64,000 bases of DNA from Nipponacmea schrenckii (taxonomy: Eukaryota; Mollusca; Gastropoda; Lottiidae), in contig JAUJPP010000006.1 in the NCBI GenBank assembly GCA_030562195.1, positions 186,001 to 250,000 of the forward strand. Reading direction: 5' to 3'. This document shows, in pieces, positions 13,146 through 24,300 of this stretch (its first letter is position 1; each line of letters starts with the position of its first letter). The notes beneath the pieces were generated by a model. The model was given only the letters and a program-made list of their open reading frames with translations. It had not been told where the DNA came from and did no database searches. The translations under genes were made by a program, and so were the position numbers.

Positions 13146-15988
13146 TTTGTTAATTATAATACAATTAGACCAACTTTGTTAATTATAGATACAATTAACC
13201 AACATTGTTAATTATAATACAATTAACCAACTTTGTTAATTATAAATAAATTAACCAACATTGTTAATTATAAATAAATTAGACCAACTTTGTTAATATA
13301 GATAAATTAGACAACATTGTTAATTATAAATATAATTAGACCAACATTGTTAATTATCATACAATTAGACCAACATTGTTAACTATAGATACAATTAGAC
13401 AACATTGTTAATTATGATACAATTAACCAACATTGTTAATTATAGATAAATTAGACCAACATTGTTAATTATAGATAAATTAGACCAAATTGTTAATTAT
13501 AATACAATTAGACCAACATTGTTAATTATCGATACAATTAGACAACATTGTTAATTATAGATACAATTAGACCAACATTGTTAATTTTTAATACAATTAG
13601 ACCAACATTGTTAATTATAGATACAATTAGACCAACATTGTTAATTATAGATACAATTAGCCCAAACATTGTTAATTATAATACAATTAGACCAACATTG
13701 TTAATTATGATAAATTGACAACATTGTTAATTATAGATACAATTAGACCAACATTGTTAATTATGATACAATTAGACCAACATTGTTAACATAGATAAAT
13801 AAGATCAACATTGTTAATTATAGATAAAATTAGACCAAATTGTTAATTATGATACAATTAGACCAACATTGTTAATTATAGATAAAATTAGACAAACATT
13901 GTTAATTATAGATACAATTAGACCAACATTGTTAATTATAGATAAATTAGACCAACATTGTTAATTATAGAACAATTAGACCAACATTGTTAACTATAGA
14001 TACAATTAGACCAAATTGTTAATTATAATAAATTAGACCAACATTTTTAATTATGAACAATTAACAACATTGTTAATTATAGATAAATTAGACCAAATTG
14101 TTAATTATCGATAAATTAGACAACATTGTTAATTATAGATAAATTAGACCAAATTGTTAATATAGATAAATTAGACCAACATTGTTAATTATGATAAATT
14201 AGACAACATTGTTAATTATAGATACAATTAGACCAAATTGTTAATTATAAATAAATTAACCAACATTTTTAAATTTATGATAAATTAGACCAAATTGTTA
14301 ATTATGATACAATTAGACCAACATTGTTAATTATAGATAATTAGACCAACATTTTTAAAATATAGATAAATTAGACCAACATTGTTAATTATAAATACAA
14401 TAAGACCAAATTGTTAATTATAGATACAATTAGACCAAATTGTTAATTATAAATACAATTAGACCAACATTTTTAATTTATAAATAAATTAGACCAACAT
14501 TGTTAATTATAAATAAATTAGACCAACATTTTTAAAATATAGATACAATTAGACAAACATTGTTAATTATAGATACAATTAGACCAAATTGTTAATTATA
14601 GATACAATTAGACCAACATTTTTAATTATAAATAAATAAGACCAACATTGTTAACTATAGATAAATTAGACCAAATTTTTAAAATATAGATACAATTAGA
14701 CCAACATTTTTAATTATAAATAAATTAGACCAACATTGTTAATTATAGATAAAATTAGACCAACATTGTTAATTATAGATACAATTAGACAAACATTGTT
14801 AATTATAGATAAATTAGACCAAATTGTTAATTATAGAACAATTAGACCAACATTTTTAATTATAGATAAAATTAGACCAACATTGTTAATTATAGATAAA
14901 TTAGACCAACATTGTTAATTATAGATAAAATTAGACCAAATTGTTAATTATAGATAAAATTAGACCAACATTGTTAATTATAGATAAATTAGACCAACAT
15001 TGTTAATTATAGATAAAATTAGACCAAATTGTTAATTATAGATAAATTAGACCAACATTGTTAATTATAGAAAATTAGACCAAATTGTTAATTATAGAAA
15101 ATTAGACCAACATTGTTAATTATAGATAAAATTAGACCAAATTGTTAATTATAAATAAATTAGACCAACATTGTTAATTATAGATAAAATTAGACCAACT
15201 TTGTTAATTATAGATACAATTAGACAAAATTGTTAATTATAGATAAATTAGACCAACATTGTTAATTATAGATAAATTAGACCAAATTGTTAATTATAAA
15301 TAAATAAGACCAACATTGTTAATATGATAAATTAGACCAACATTTTTAAAATAAGATAAATTAGACCAACATTGTTAATTATAGATACAATTAGACCAAA
15401 TTGTTAATTATAGATAAATTAGCCCAACATTGTTAATTATAAATCAATTAGACCAACTTTGTTAATTATAGATAAAATTAGACCAACATTGTTAATTATA
15501 GATAAATTAGACCAACATTGTTAATTATAAATAAATTAGACCAAATTGTTAATTATGATAAATTAGACCAACATTTTTAAAATATAGATAAATTAGACAA
15601 AATTGTTAATTATAGATAAATAAGACCAACATTGTTAATTATAGATAAATTAGACCAACATTGTTAATTATAAATAAATTAGACCAACATTGTTAATTAT
15701 AAATACAATTAGACCAACTTGTTAATTATAGATAAATTAACCAACATTGTTAATTATAGATAAATTAGACCAACATTGTTAATTATAATACAATTAGACC
15801 AACATTGTTAATATGATAAAATTAGACCAACATTGTTAATTATAGATACAATTAGACCAACATTGTTAATTATAGATACAATTAGACCAACATTGTTAAT
15901 TATAGATACAATTAGACCAACATTGTTAATTATCGATACAATTAGACCAACATTGTTAATTATAGATATAATTAGACCAACATTGTTA
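13146..15988. repeat. 30-bp minisatellite, about 95 copies, noisy
   Basis: Unit of about 30 bp, ATTGTTAATTATAGATACAA then TTAGACCAAC. The last units (about 15838-15987) are nearly perfect. Most earlier ones show scattered one- to three-base losses (GATAAATTAG for GATACAATTAG, CCAAATTG for CCAACATTG). The array abuts the Penelope-like coding sequence at about 15988 without a spacer. Confidence 0.9.
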
Positions 15989-17700
15989 TCGAAGGGATAA
16001 ACAAACGGAACGATACATAATTACGAAAGAGGAACAAACGGCTATGAAAGATCTTCTAAATGATAACGACATCATCATAAGACAAGCAGATAAAGGATCC
16101 GGGGTAGTGGTTGTAAACAAGGATAACTACATCAGGGAACTCAAAAATGAGATGATAAAAAACGAGTCTTACATAGAGACAAATGAGGACAAGACCAAAG
16201 AATCGATGAAAAAAGTGAAAAACATAGCTAACAGCCTGTACAAGAACGGACACGTGGATAGAGACCATATACCAAAATATCCCACTAGCGGTCAACTTAA
16301 AGGCAATCCGAAGATCCATAGGAAAGGAAATCCCTTTCGGCATATTGTTAATGGTCAAGGAACAGCGACAGAAAGACTAGCGGAAATAGCAGAAAAGGAG
16401 TTAGAGGACTTTGTTGTTGGAACAGAGAGTTATATAAAGGACACAACAGATTTTTTGAATAAACTGAAAACCGTACAGCAACAAATACCCAAGAACGCGA
16501 TCCTATTCTGCTTTGACGTTGTCAAACTATATCCGTCCGTACCAAAGATAGAGGGACTGGCAGCTTGTAAAGAAGGTTTAGAGAGACGTGAAAACCCGAG
16601 GATACCAACAAATTATGTGATGGAGATGATAAGTACGGTTTTAGAAAACAACAATTTCTCTTTCAATAATAAACATTACATACAAAGAGATGGAGTGGCA
16701 ATGGTCCAAACTAGGCAAGAACTATACATGCGCATACATGAGAAAGTGGGACGAACAGTTCAGAGCAAAAGATAACAAGAGACATATATATTTCTATAAA
16801 AGGTTTATTGATGACGGTTTCGGTATATGGACAGGTGCCCTGGCGAAATTAAAAGAATTTCAGAATTTCAAGCGGAAATCAACAACATACATGATAAGAT
16901 AAAAGTTGAATTACGATGGAGCTATGAAAAGATGGAATTTTTGGACGTGATGGTCTCAAGGATAGGTGACAGACTAACAACTGGATTATACGTGAAACCA
17001 ACGGATAAGCATATGTATGTACAGGCCAAATCATGCCACCCAATGAATGTGAAGAAGGCGATACCACACGGATTGGCGATTAGACTGAAAAGAATCTGTG
17101 AAAGTGAAGAGGAATATCGAAAGCATAGACAAGACTTGAAACAACAATTAAGAAAGAGAGGGTACAGTTCAAAATTTATAAAAGGGCACTTATCAGGAGT
17201 GGATGGAATGGATAGAGACAAGCTCCTAAAAAAGAAGAAGGTTACAAGGAAAGACAACGAAAGAACACACCTATAGCGACGACATATACGAAAGACCTAC
17301 ATAATATTGTTAGAAAGAATATGAAAATACTGCATCAGTCAGAAAGAATGAGAAAAAAATATTTTTGTACAAGGAAAGTTAAACAGGCCTGATAGGAATA
17401 TTTGTGATACGGAGAAATGTGGGGTTTGTAGCAGGATACCAGCAGAAAGCACGATAACATCTACAGCCGGGAAGAGAACGTTCAACCTAGACCATAATAC
17501 CCATGGATGTCAGACTAGAAATGTCGTGTATGCAATAAGCTGTAGTACATGCAAGAAACCGATATATGTAGGTGAGACAAGGAGGACACTAGGGGAACGA
17601 ATAGAAGAACATTTGGCAGATATAAGACTAGAAAGATAGAAACCATCAGCGGGGCACCAGACGGAAACCACAAGACAAAGGAAGCTACCAGACATTTCCT
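15988..17700 (+). mobile_element. Penelope-like element, RT plus GIY-YIG, frameshifted
   Basis: Coding similarity starts at about 15990, upstream of the ATG at 16044 (KQTERYIITKEEQTAMKDLL). RT blocks in order are RQADKGSGVVVVNKDNY (16080-16130), NPKIHRKGNPFRHIV, FCFDVVKLYPSVP (16507-16545, first catalytic Asp), NNFSFNNKHYIQRDGVAM, then after a frameshift near 16700 KNYTCAYMRKWDEQF and YKRFIDDGFGIW (catalytic DD, about 16800). A second shift near 16860 leads to FLDVMVSRIGDRLTTGLYVK and a basic stretch ending at 17276. Further on come CDTEKCGVC and the endonuclease core NVVYAISCSTCKKPIYVGET with GERIEEHL (17519-17615). This is the GIY-YIG arrangement of endonuclease-bearing PLEs. The 5' part is absent and several frameshifts are present, so the copy is dead. 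Confidence 0.9.
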
Positions 17701-18110
17701 TTGGGCTGTTTTTTTTTTTACATTTTATTTGACAGTTAGTTAATTAATAGAGGGTTATTTTTTTCAGATTCTTAAGGTGCTTTTTGTCCTCTTTCCAACG
17801 ATGTATATCAAAGGTTTTTTGATTGAAAATTGAATTTTTTTATTTTTGAAAATAAAAGTACATTGAGGTATTTTCGCTTATTTGAAATGTATATGTTTAG
17901 ATCTCATGATCCATTAGATGTGCAAGCTTCAAATTTGCACCATGATAATACATTTTAAATGTGAATAGATTAACCCCCCAAAAAATTAGATGGGCGTGGC
18001 ACATCCGGGTAAACTTCCAATTTACCATTTATATGGGTCAGTGAATTACGCCTGTAGGAAATAACATTTTTCAAAAAAGTACCTTGCACACAGATACCTT
18101 ATTGCCATGG
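17701..18110 (+). repeat. Interspersed repeat, inverted copy inside F3 at 40.6-41.0 kb
   Basis: From about 17742 the sequence (TTAATTAATAGAGGGTTATT, then CTTTTTGTCCTCTTTCCAACG, GATGGGCGTGGCACATCCGG, GTACCTTGCACACAG) is matched in reverse complement between about 40630 and 40995. The first 40 bases match the left flank of the 8.3-9.5 kb minisatellite. The ends of the repeat are not clear. No coding is seen. Confidence 0.7.
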
Positions 18111-18287
18111 CCAGTTTATCCCCAGAAATCATATGTTTCGGCCCGTTTGTTGCAATTTGCGACGTTAGCAAGTGGCTCTAGTGTTCTTCTTGTTTTTTTT
18201 GCTTTGCTTTATTTTATCATTTACATGGTATATAATTTAGTTGACAACCAGTTATATGGAGTTCATTTTGCTCATTGCTTACATCTA

Positions 18288-18430
18288 GGGACCTGTTTCT
18301 CAAAATTTTAACAAAGATACAATCAAGATTTTAAGAAATAAAGTAACACGATTGGTTAATAAAAACTCAATTTTGGAGATTGACCAATCTGATCAATGGC
18401 ACTAAAAGTTAAGTTTTCGTGAAACAGGCT
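18288..18430. mobile_element. Short MITE with CCTGTTTCTC-type inverted ends
   Basis: The left end GGGACCTGTTTCTCAAAA and right end TTTTCGTGAAACAGGCTCC form imperfect inverted termini around 143 bp of AT-rich sequence. The host sequence CCAGTTATATGGAG is present on both sides, so the flank has been locally duplicated. Non-coding. Confidence 0.6.
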
Positions 18431-18584
18431 CCAGTTATATGGAGATCTATCATCCTGTTTATTGCTCACATCATATATTGGTTCATGGTTAGTCCACGGG
18501 GAGACTTTTATCGCGTAGTCTTTTATGTTATTAAGTTACATTGTTGGACATTGTTGACGGTCTTCACAATTTATCTCGATTAGG

Positions 18585-18755
18585 CCTATTTGTTAATGAC
18601 AATGCAGTTAGCTGAATGCAATGACTCATATCTCAAATTGAAATCTCGATGAACAATGATCTTTCTAAATTGTATAAATGGTGGAGTGACTGACTTGTTA
18701 GCTTTAAACACTCCAATACCAAAATAGTCCCCTTTTCTGGGAGGTCGAAAACTCG
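18585..18755 (+). pseudogene. LINE reverse-transcriptase remnant, tentative
   Basis: With stops interposed, the frame reads FVNDNAV, then LISQIEISMNNDLSKLYKWW, then a short tail. This resembles the stretch after the FADD box in LINE reverse transcriptases, where an NDL..LYKW segment is common. The DD pair itself is not preserved. The match is short and decayed. Confidence 0.35.
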
Positions 18756-18790
18756 GGACTTCTCGGAATCCTAGGACTGTCGAATCCTAA

Positions 18791-18991
18791 GAATTCGAAG
18801 AATGGTCTAACGACAATAGGCCTACATGTAATAATACTGAAGGTGGGAATGTCGATAACATCAAAACCAAGGAAACAAAATTAGCTATGTGGACTCTCCG
18901 GAGGGCAGCCGAGTTGACAAACCCAGTCGCAGAATGGTACCAGGTGTTCCGGAAGGGTGAGCATGCCCTGCTAACGACACTCGCCACGTGA
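18791..18991 (+). pseudogene. Coding-like fragment of unknown origin
   Basis: A 66-codon frame without an ATG near its start, ending in TGA at about 18989. Its composition looks protein-like (TKLAMWTLRRAAELTNPVAE, then WYQVFRKGEH). I do not recognise the family. It lies next to the LINE remnant and a MITE, so it is probably a piece of a mobile element. An unrelated host exon is possible. Confidence 0.3.
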
Positions 18992-19387
18992 CATATCTAA
19001 TCAAACTCAACAAAGATGCATTCTATCAAGACGTTAAAGTTGGGTTCCTATATGAATTAGAGTCAAAGTAAGCCCACTAATTGATTAATTGGGGTTTCTA
19101 ATGAATAAACCATGTATTCTCAAGTTCAAAAGACCTATGTGGACGTAGAAATGCTTGTGGCATCCATTTGCCTCTCATCTGCTTTGAAACGCTAAATTTA
19201 GACTCATGTTTGTTCACGTGACCAAATGACGTCATATGAATGAAGGTGTATAAGAATTGATTTTGTATTTTATTATTAGTGAGTTAAAACTTATTTAAAT
19301 TAATTCATAATGAATTAACAGAACTGGATGATCAAAAAAAAAGATCAACGAAGTTAAAACGACATTTGAGCCTTGACGTACATACCT

Positions 19388-19525
19388 ATGGTAGTACCCT
19401 ACTGAGGAAAATCCCGTCATAATTAGCCTAATGACGAGTTAATTAAGGACTTGTGGGACCATCTGGTATTTTTCCCAGTCATTAGAACACCTGTACTTTC
19501 TATTGATATAAGTATTACCGGTCCA
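19388..19525. mobile_element. Partial copy of the palindromic MITE found at 40.15-40.39 kb
   Basis: AGTCATTAGAACACCTGTAC and the ending ATAAGTATTA match the right arm of the 247-bp palindrome at 40148-40394. Upstream, TAGTACCCTAC, GAGGAAAA and TTAAGGACTTGTGGGAC match its centre. The left arm is missing. Confidence 0.65.
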
Positions 19526-20124
19526 ATTATGGTATATATATATGTATATATATGAAAATAAGGGAACCCTTGTTTAAGCATTTGAGGCACTTCATCAGCT
19601 GTGAATTTTGTATCGAAACAAAAACTACAACTGTAAGAATACATAATGATACTCAATAAGAACAATTCAAAAACATAGACTTTAGTGGTTTTAGGTTCAT
19701 AATACACAATACATCAAAACTCCGATTTTTTAATTCCTAAGAATCACTTCCGAGTTTTCGGTTTTCAAATAGAGCAATATCGAAAATTCGGACTTCTCTA
19801 AATCCTAGGTATATCGAAGATTTCCGAGTATTTGACCCCCCCCCCCTTTTTTCAACTAAATACATCATCTTAGCGCCACACTATAGAATGATCGATCTAT
19901 ATAGATACGATTTGTAAGTCTGCTTATAAATCGGTAGATATATCATATTGAGCTTTTTCTTTTCAAACATTCCAAAGGCAGGTTGACCATAGCTAGTTCA
20001 AATATCTTCTGAAATACTTGAAGGGATTTGTCGGTACCTCGAACAACAAAAAATACCTTGTAAAATGATACATACTGCAACTTTAAAAACATATTGTATA
20101 CTCTTTTTTTTCTTTTTTTTTCAG

Positions 20125-20193
20125 TTTGAGTTTTATATGATGTTTTTGTTCCAAATCCAACCTAATAACGCAATGCAAGTAAAACAAAACGAG
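20125..20193 (+). CDS. 69-bp exon, paralogue of the acidic-repeat exon at 62.2 kb
   Basis: A T-rich tract ending in CAG precedes a 69-bp open segment (23 codons, FEFYMMFLF to VKQNE). GTATGAATG, a good donor, follows. Both borders are phase 0. The flanking introns match those of 62203-63618: CCTTGTAAAATGATACATAC upstream and GTATGAATGTTTGTAGTTG downstream. The two are therefore paralogous exons. The one here lacks the repeat expansion. The rest of the gene is not identifiable, and expression is inferred only from the splice sites and symmetry. Confidence 0.5.
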
Positions 20194-20845
20194 GTATGAA
20201 TGTTTGTAGTTGTAAATTGTACAAGAATCAGTACTTTCTGTATCTACACCTTATTCAACCATGTCGGTCTTTAACACTTTACCCATCATGTAATGATACA
20301 TTTAAAGTAAAATGTCATCACTGAAGTAACATCAGAGGAGGTTATAATATATGCCCACCATCTGACCCTTCAAGTTGCAATTTAATATTCCTGTTATTTA
20401 TCTGAAGTGGTAGATGGGATTCTTCGAAACAAAATACTCAACTCTTGGCATGCTTTTGAGTTTAATCCTGTCTATATAGTCACAATGATTATGGTCGGTT
20501 CTTATGTCAGATCGCCCAACCTCATCATAATTAATCGGATTTGTATACTTAATAGCAATTTTGACAATGATGTACAGTCTGTTAAGAACGCTACAATAAA
20601 CCGAAGATGTCTAATTTATTTGAATTTGTTATTTTATAAAGGTATCAAAATCACTACTGACAATCTTCGAAGAAAGTGTTTATTGTACTTATATATATTG
20701 GGGTTGGTATTAATATATAACAAGACCATAATTAACCGTACTCAAAACGACTTGAAAGCGTGTCGTACAAGTAATAAAAGCGCATTAAAGGTAACTATTT
20801 ATTATCTAAACTGGACGTTTCTCACTTTACCCACGGTAAACTATT

Positions 20846-21150
20846 CCCTGTCAATCAATTATCTCCACTATTTGTTCTGTTCCCTGTCAATCAATTATCT
20901 CCACTATTTGCTCTGTTCCCTGTCAATCATTATCTCCACCGTTTGTTATATTCCCTGTCAATCATTATCTCCACCGTTTGTTATATTCCCTTCAATCATT
21001 ATCTCCAGTATTTGTTCTGTTCCCTGTCAATCATTATCTCCTATGTTTTTTCTGTTCCCTGTCAATTAATATATCCACTGGATGTTCCATTCCCTGTCAA
21101 TCAATTTTCTCCACTGTTTGTTCTGTTCCCTGACCTGTCAATCAGGTATC
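20846..21150. repeat. Minisatellite, about 8 copies, 36-39 bp
   Basis: Repeats of TTCCCTGTCAATCA with a following TTATCTCCAC and a variable TTTGTTCTGT or TTTGTTATAT. Open frames through it (20407-21161) follow the repeat and show no domain, so I do not call a gene. Confidence 0.85.
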
Positions 21151-21396
21151 CAGAGGATTAATGGAATAACTAATGCATCAATTCTTTTATTACATACATG
21201 TATACATGTATTCTTCCAAATCACGAGAGTTCTACTCTTGTAATAAAGACATCCGTATTACATATATTGAATATAGTCAGAACTATTTCTCCACTAATCA
21301 CGCCATTTTTGTCGCCATCGCTCTTAATTTAGTTACAGTAAATATATTTTGAAAACTAGGAAACTACCTTCAACTCTGTTTCAGTGTTATTCAATT

Positions 21397-24300
21397 ATGG
21401 CACACATTAAAGACGGAATAGTTGAGATAAAAACAAGATCCGACGTGCTACAGACTGTACCAGTTATAAAACCTCAAACTTATGGACAGAAAAAAGAATA
21501 CACCGCTTCCCCAACAAATCTTTCATCTACATGGTGTGTTAGGATATTGAGGTGGATAGTTGTAATATTATCTATCATACACCTCACTCAATGTAAGTTT
21601 ATTCATGGCCTTATACAGATCGTTAAACATACCAAATCTGAGACACAGTAAGGCCCTAGCTATCATCTCTACATTTTTGTGTTGCCTATTTACTAGACAT
21701 CAATTAATGATACTGCATCTTAGAATAGAGATAAAAATAAGTTCTCAAAAATGGTGAATATTAGTATATATAACATACATTAGTGAATTTACCTATGGAA
21801 AACCCACAAAACTAAGTATTTATTGAAAAACTCTTAATCAATTTATTTCAATAATCAATTGCATTTTTGTAAATAATTACTATTTTGGGATTATAGGATT
21901 ATATAAGGATTATGTTATGTTATTTATGGCAGCAGGTTTATCTACGGATGAATATATGCCCTTATTGGCCATATTTAAAAATTTTAATTTCTTATTCCTT
22001 TAATTATTATAATATTGACTTAGAAAATCTAACATAAGTGTTACAGTACGTTTTTAGTGGAATAAATGGGAAATGATTGCGTTTTTTACATATTTAAAAC
22101 AGTTGCTCAGTTATATATAAATACAAAACTTTTGTTTTTTATATATTAATACAGGTGTAAGGTTTGGACCTGATAACAGTTATACCTGTCACTGTTTTAA
22201 TGATACACTATGTATTAAAGATACCGGTTACTGTAGTGGAGGTTGTGCTACAGGATGGTCTGGTGCTACTTGTCAAAAACGTAAGCTCCTTTAAGCTGTA
22301 TTTTCGGGATTACCACCCAATCTAGAAAGATCCACGGCTGAGATAAGACCACGCAAACTAACTTATTATGTCCTTGGTCCTTATTATAAGACTGTATTAA
22401 GGATGGCTATAAATGTGACAAACCAGAAATTATCAAATAATATAAACACTTAGTTTTGCATCAAACCCACAAAATCCAATCACAAATCTATACATATCTT
22501 CATATGTTTAAACAGTTTGAATGAAAAAAAAGTCTGACGTACGACATTTTAAAATCAACATGATTTGCTCAAACGTTCCTCCACTACGCCTTAAAATTCC
22601 TCCCGGTTGATAACAACTGCCTTAAAGGATGGTATAAATATTTTACAGAGAATGTAGAATATATTAGATATGGACGAATGATCTTATCGGAATAGACAGT
22701 GCCCTATTTGTGTAATATACAAAATAACATCTTCCTAATCTTTCATCTTTACAAACTACATGGTGTGTTATGTTATTGAGGTTGATAGTTGTGATATTAT
22801 CTATTATACACCTCACTCAATGTAAGTTTATTTGGGCCTTACACCATTAAGAACGTTAAACATCTCAAATCGTACATAAAGTAAGGACCGAGCTATCGTG
22901 AAAAGAGAGAAAAAAGAGAACTGGGGGTTATGCAGCACACTTAATACAGTTGTTACAACAGCATAGAATTGAGAGCAAAGGAAGTGTCAGATAGTCATGG
23001 ATTTGATTGCCGTCATTTGTTTCGGGTCGTCAACGTGAAAAGCCACAGTCACTCGGTCGAATATGTGAATCATATATAGAATATATATATATATATATAT
23101 TTCCACTCTCACTGTATTTCTCGTAATAAACCCTTCTACTAGAAACGCATTCAAATTCACGTAAACTGCAGTGAGACACGTGCTCACATTCCTGAGCGCG
23201 TAGGAATACAATAACATGACCCACCATACTGTTAGGCCTACTACGTTTTGTCGTCTGCCGTGACCTAGATAGGGTTTTTGACTAGGCCTAGGTCAATATT
23301 TTATGGATTACAACTTATGAATCAAAATGGAAATTGAAATTTTTGAATATGGAAAGTTTGCTAGGATCAATTTTCGGCATTTCGCGTCAATCCACAACAA
23401 ATTAATTCCCAAACTATGTAAATTGCACTTGGAATGTAAACGTCGTCAAGGGTCCAAACTTATAAATAATATCACAGAAGCAAAACACACAGCTAAATCG
23501 TTAAATTTTACACTTGTTTCAATTTTACACATGTCAATTCACTTTTGTTAATGATAAGGCTATCGTTTAGTCTTTTCAATCGTTGATATTTTTGTTTACT
23601 AGCCGCCATTTTGGTTCATTGACGATCTTTTTTTTTTCTCTTGGTCACATGGCTAAATTTTTGGATTATTTTTACATTTTATTAAAAATGATGTCAAGAT
23701 TTATATATCATTACAATATAAAAAAAATAAACATATCTTTTTTTAACTACTGTCCTTTTTTGAAGCCGAATGTTTGGGACTATTTTCCTTAGCGTATGCT
23801 CAAACTAACACTCACAACATGACTTATATTTAGACCTTATTTTCAACCGGCAATCCTTTTGACATGGAATTTAATCGGAAACAAAAATAATACAAATAAG
23901 ACAGTGGAAATATAAGCAATGAACGATGGACCCACTGCAGTTATTGTGATATGAATACATTGGTCAAGGTGCCAAATTCATCATGCATGCCTTCGGTAGC
24001 TCATTCAATTTGGCACCTTGCCCAATGTATTCTGCAGTGGGTCCATCGTTCATTGCTTAAATATGTAACATACCTAGCGACATACAAGTATAGATTGTAG
24101 ATCAAAGTACTAAGGGAGTGTATAAACATTTCATGTGTTTACTTAAGCAATAAACGGTCACCCTATGGCGGTTATGGTCGTATATCAGGACAAAGGTTGG
24201 ATGGAAAATTGAATGAATACGCGTTCACGACATTTTCAAATCAACGTGATTTACTAAATCGTTCCAACCCGACGCTTTTGATGATGAAATAAATATTTTA

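Noticed and set aside
20407..21161. 220-residue plus-strand frame as a gene
   Set aside because: The C-terminal half is the CCCTGTCAATCA minisatellite, the N-terminal half has no domain, and no splice context was found.
23327..23551. 74-residue frame starting with ATG
   Set aside because: Lies in the large second intron of gene 1, with no recognisable domain and AT-rich codon use like the surroundings. Kept out for lack of support.
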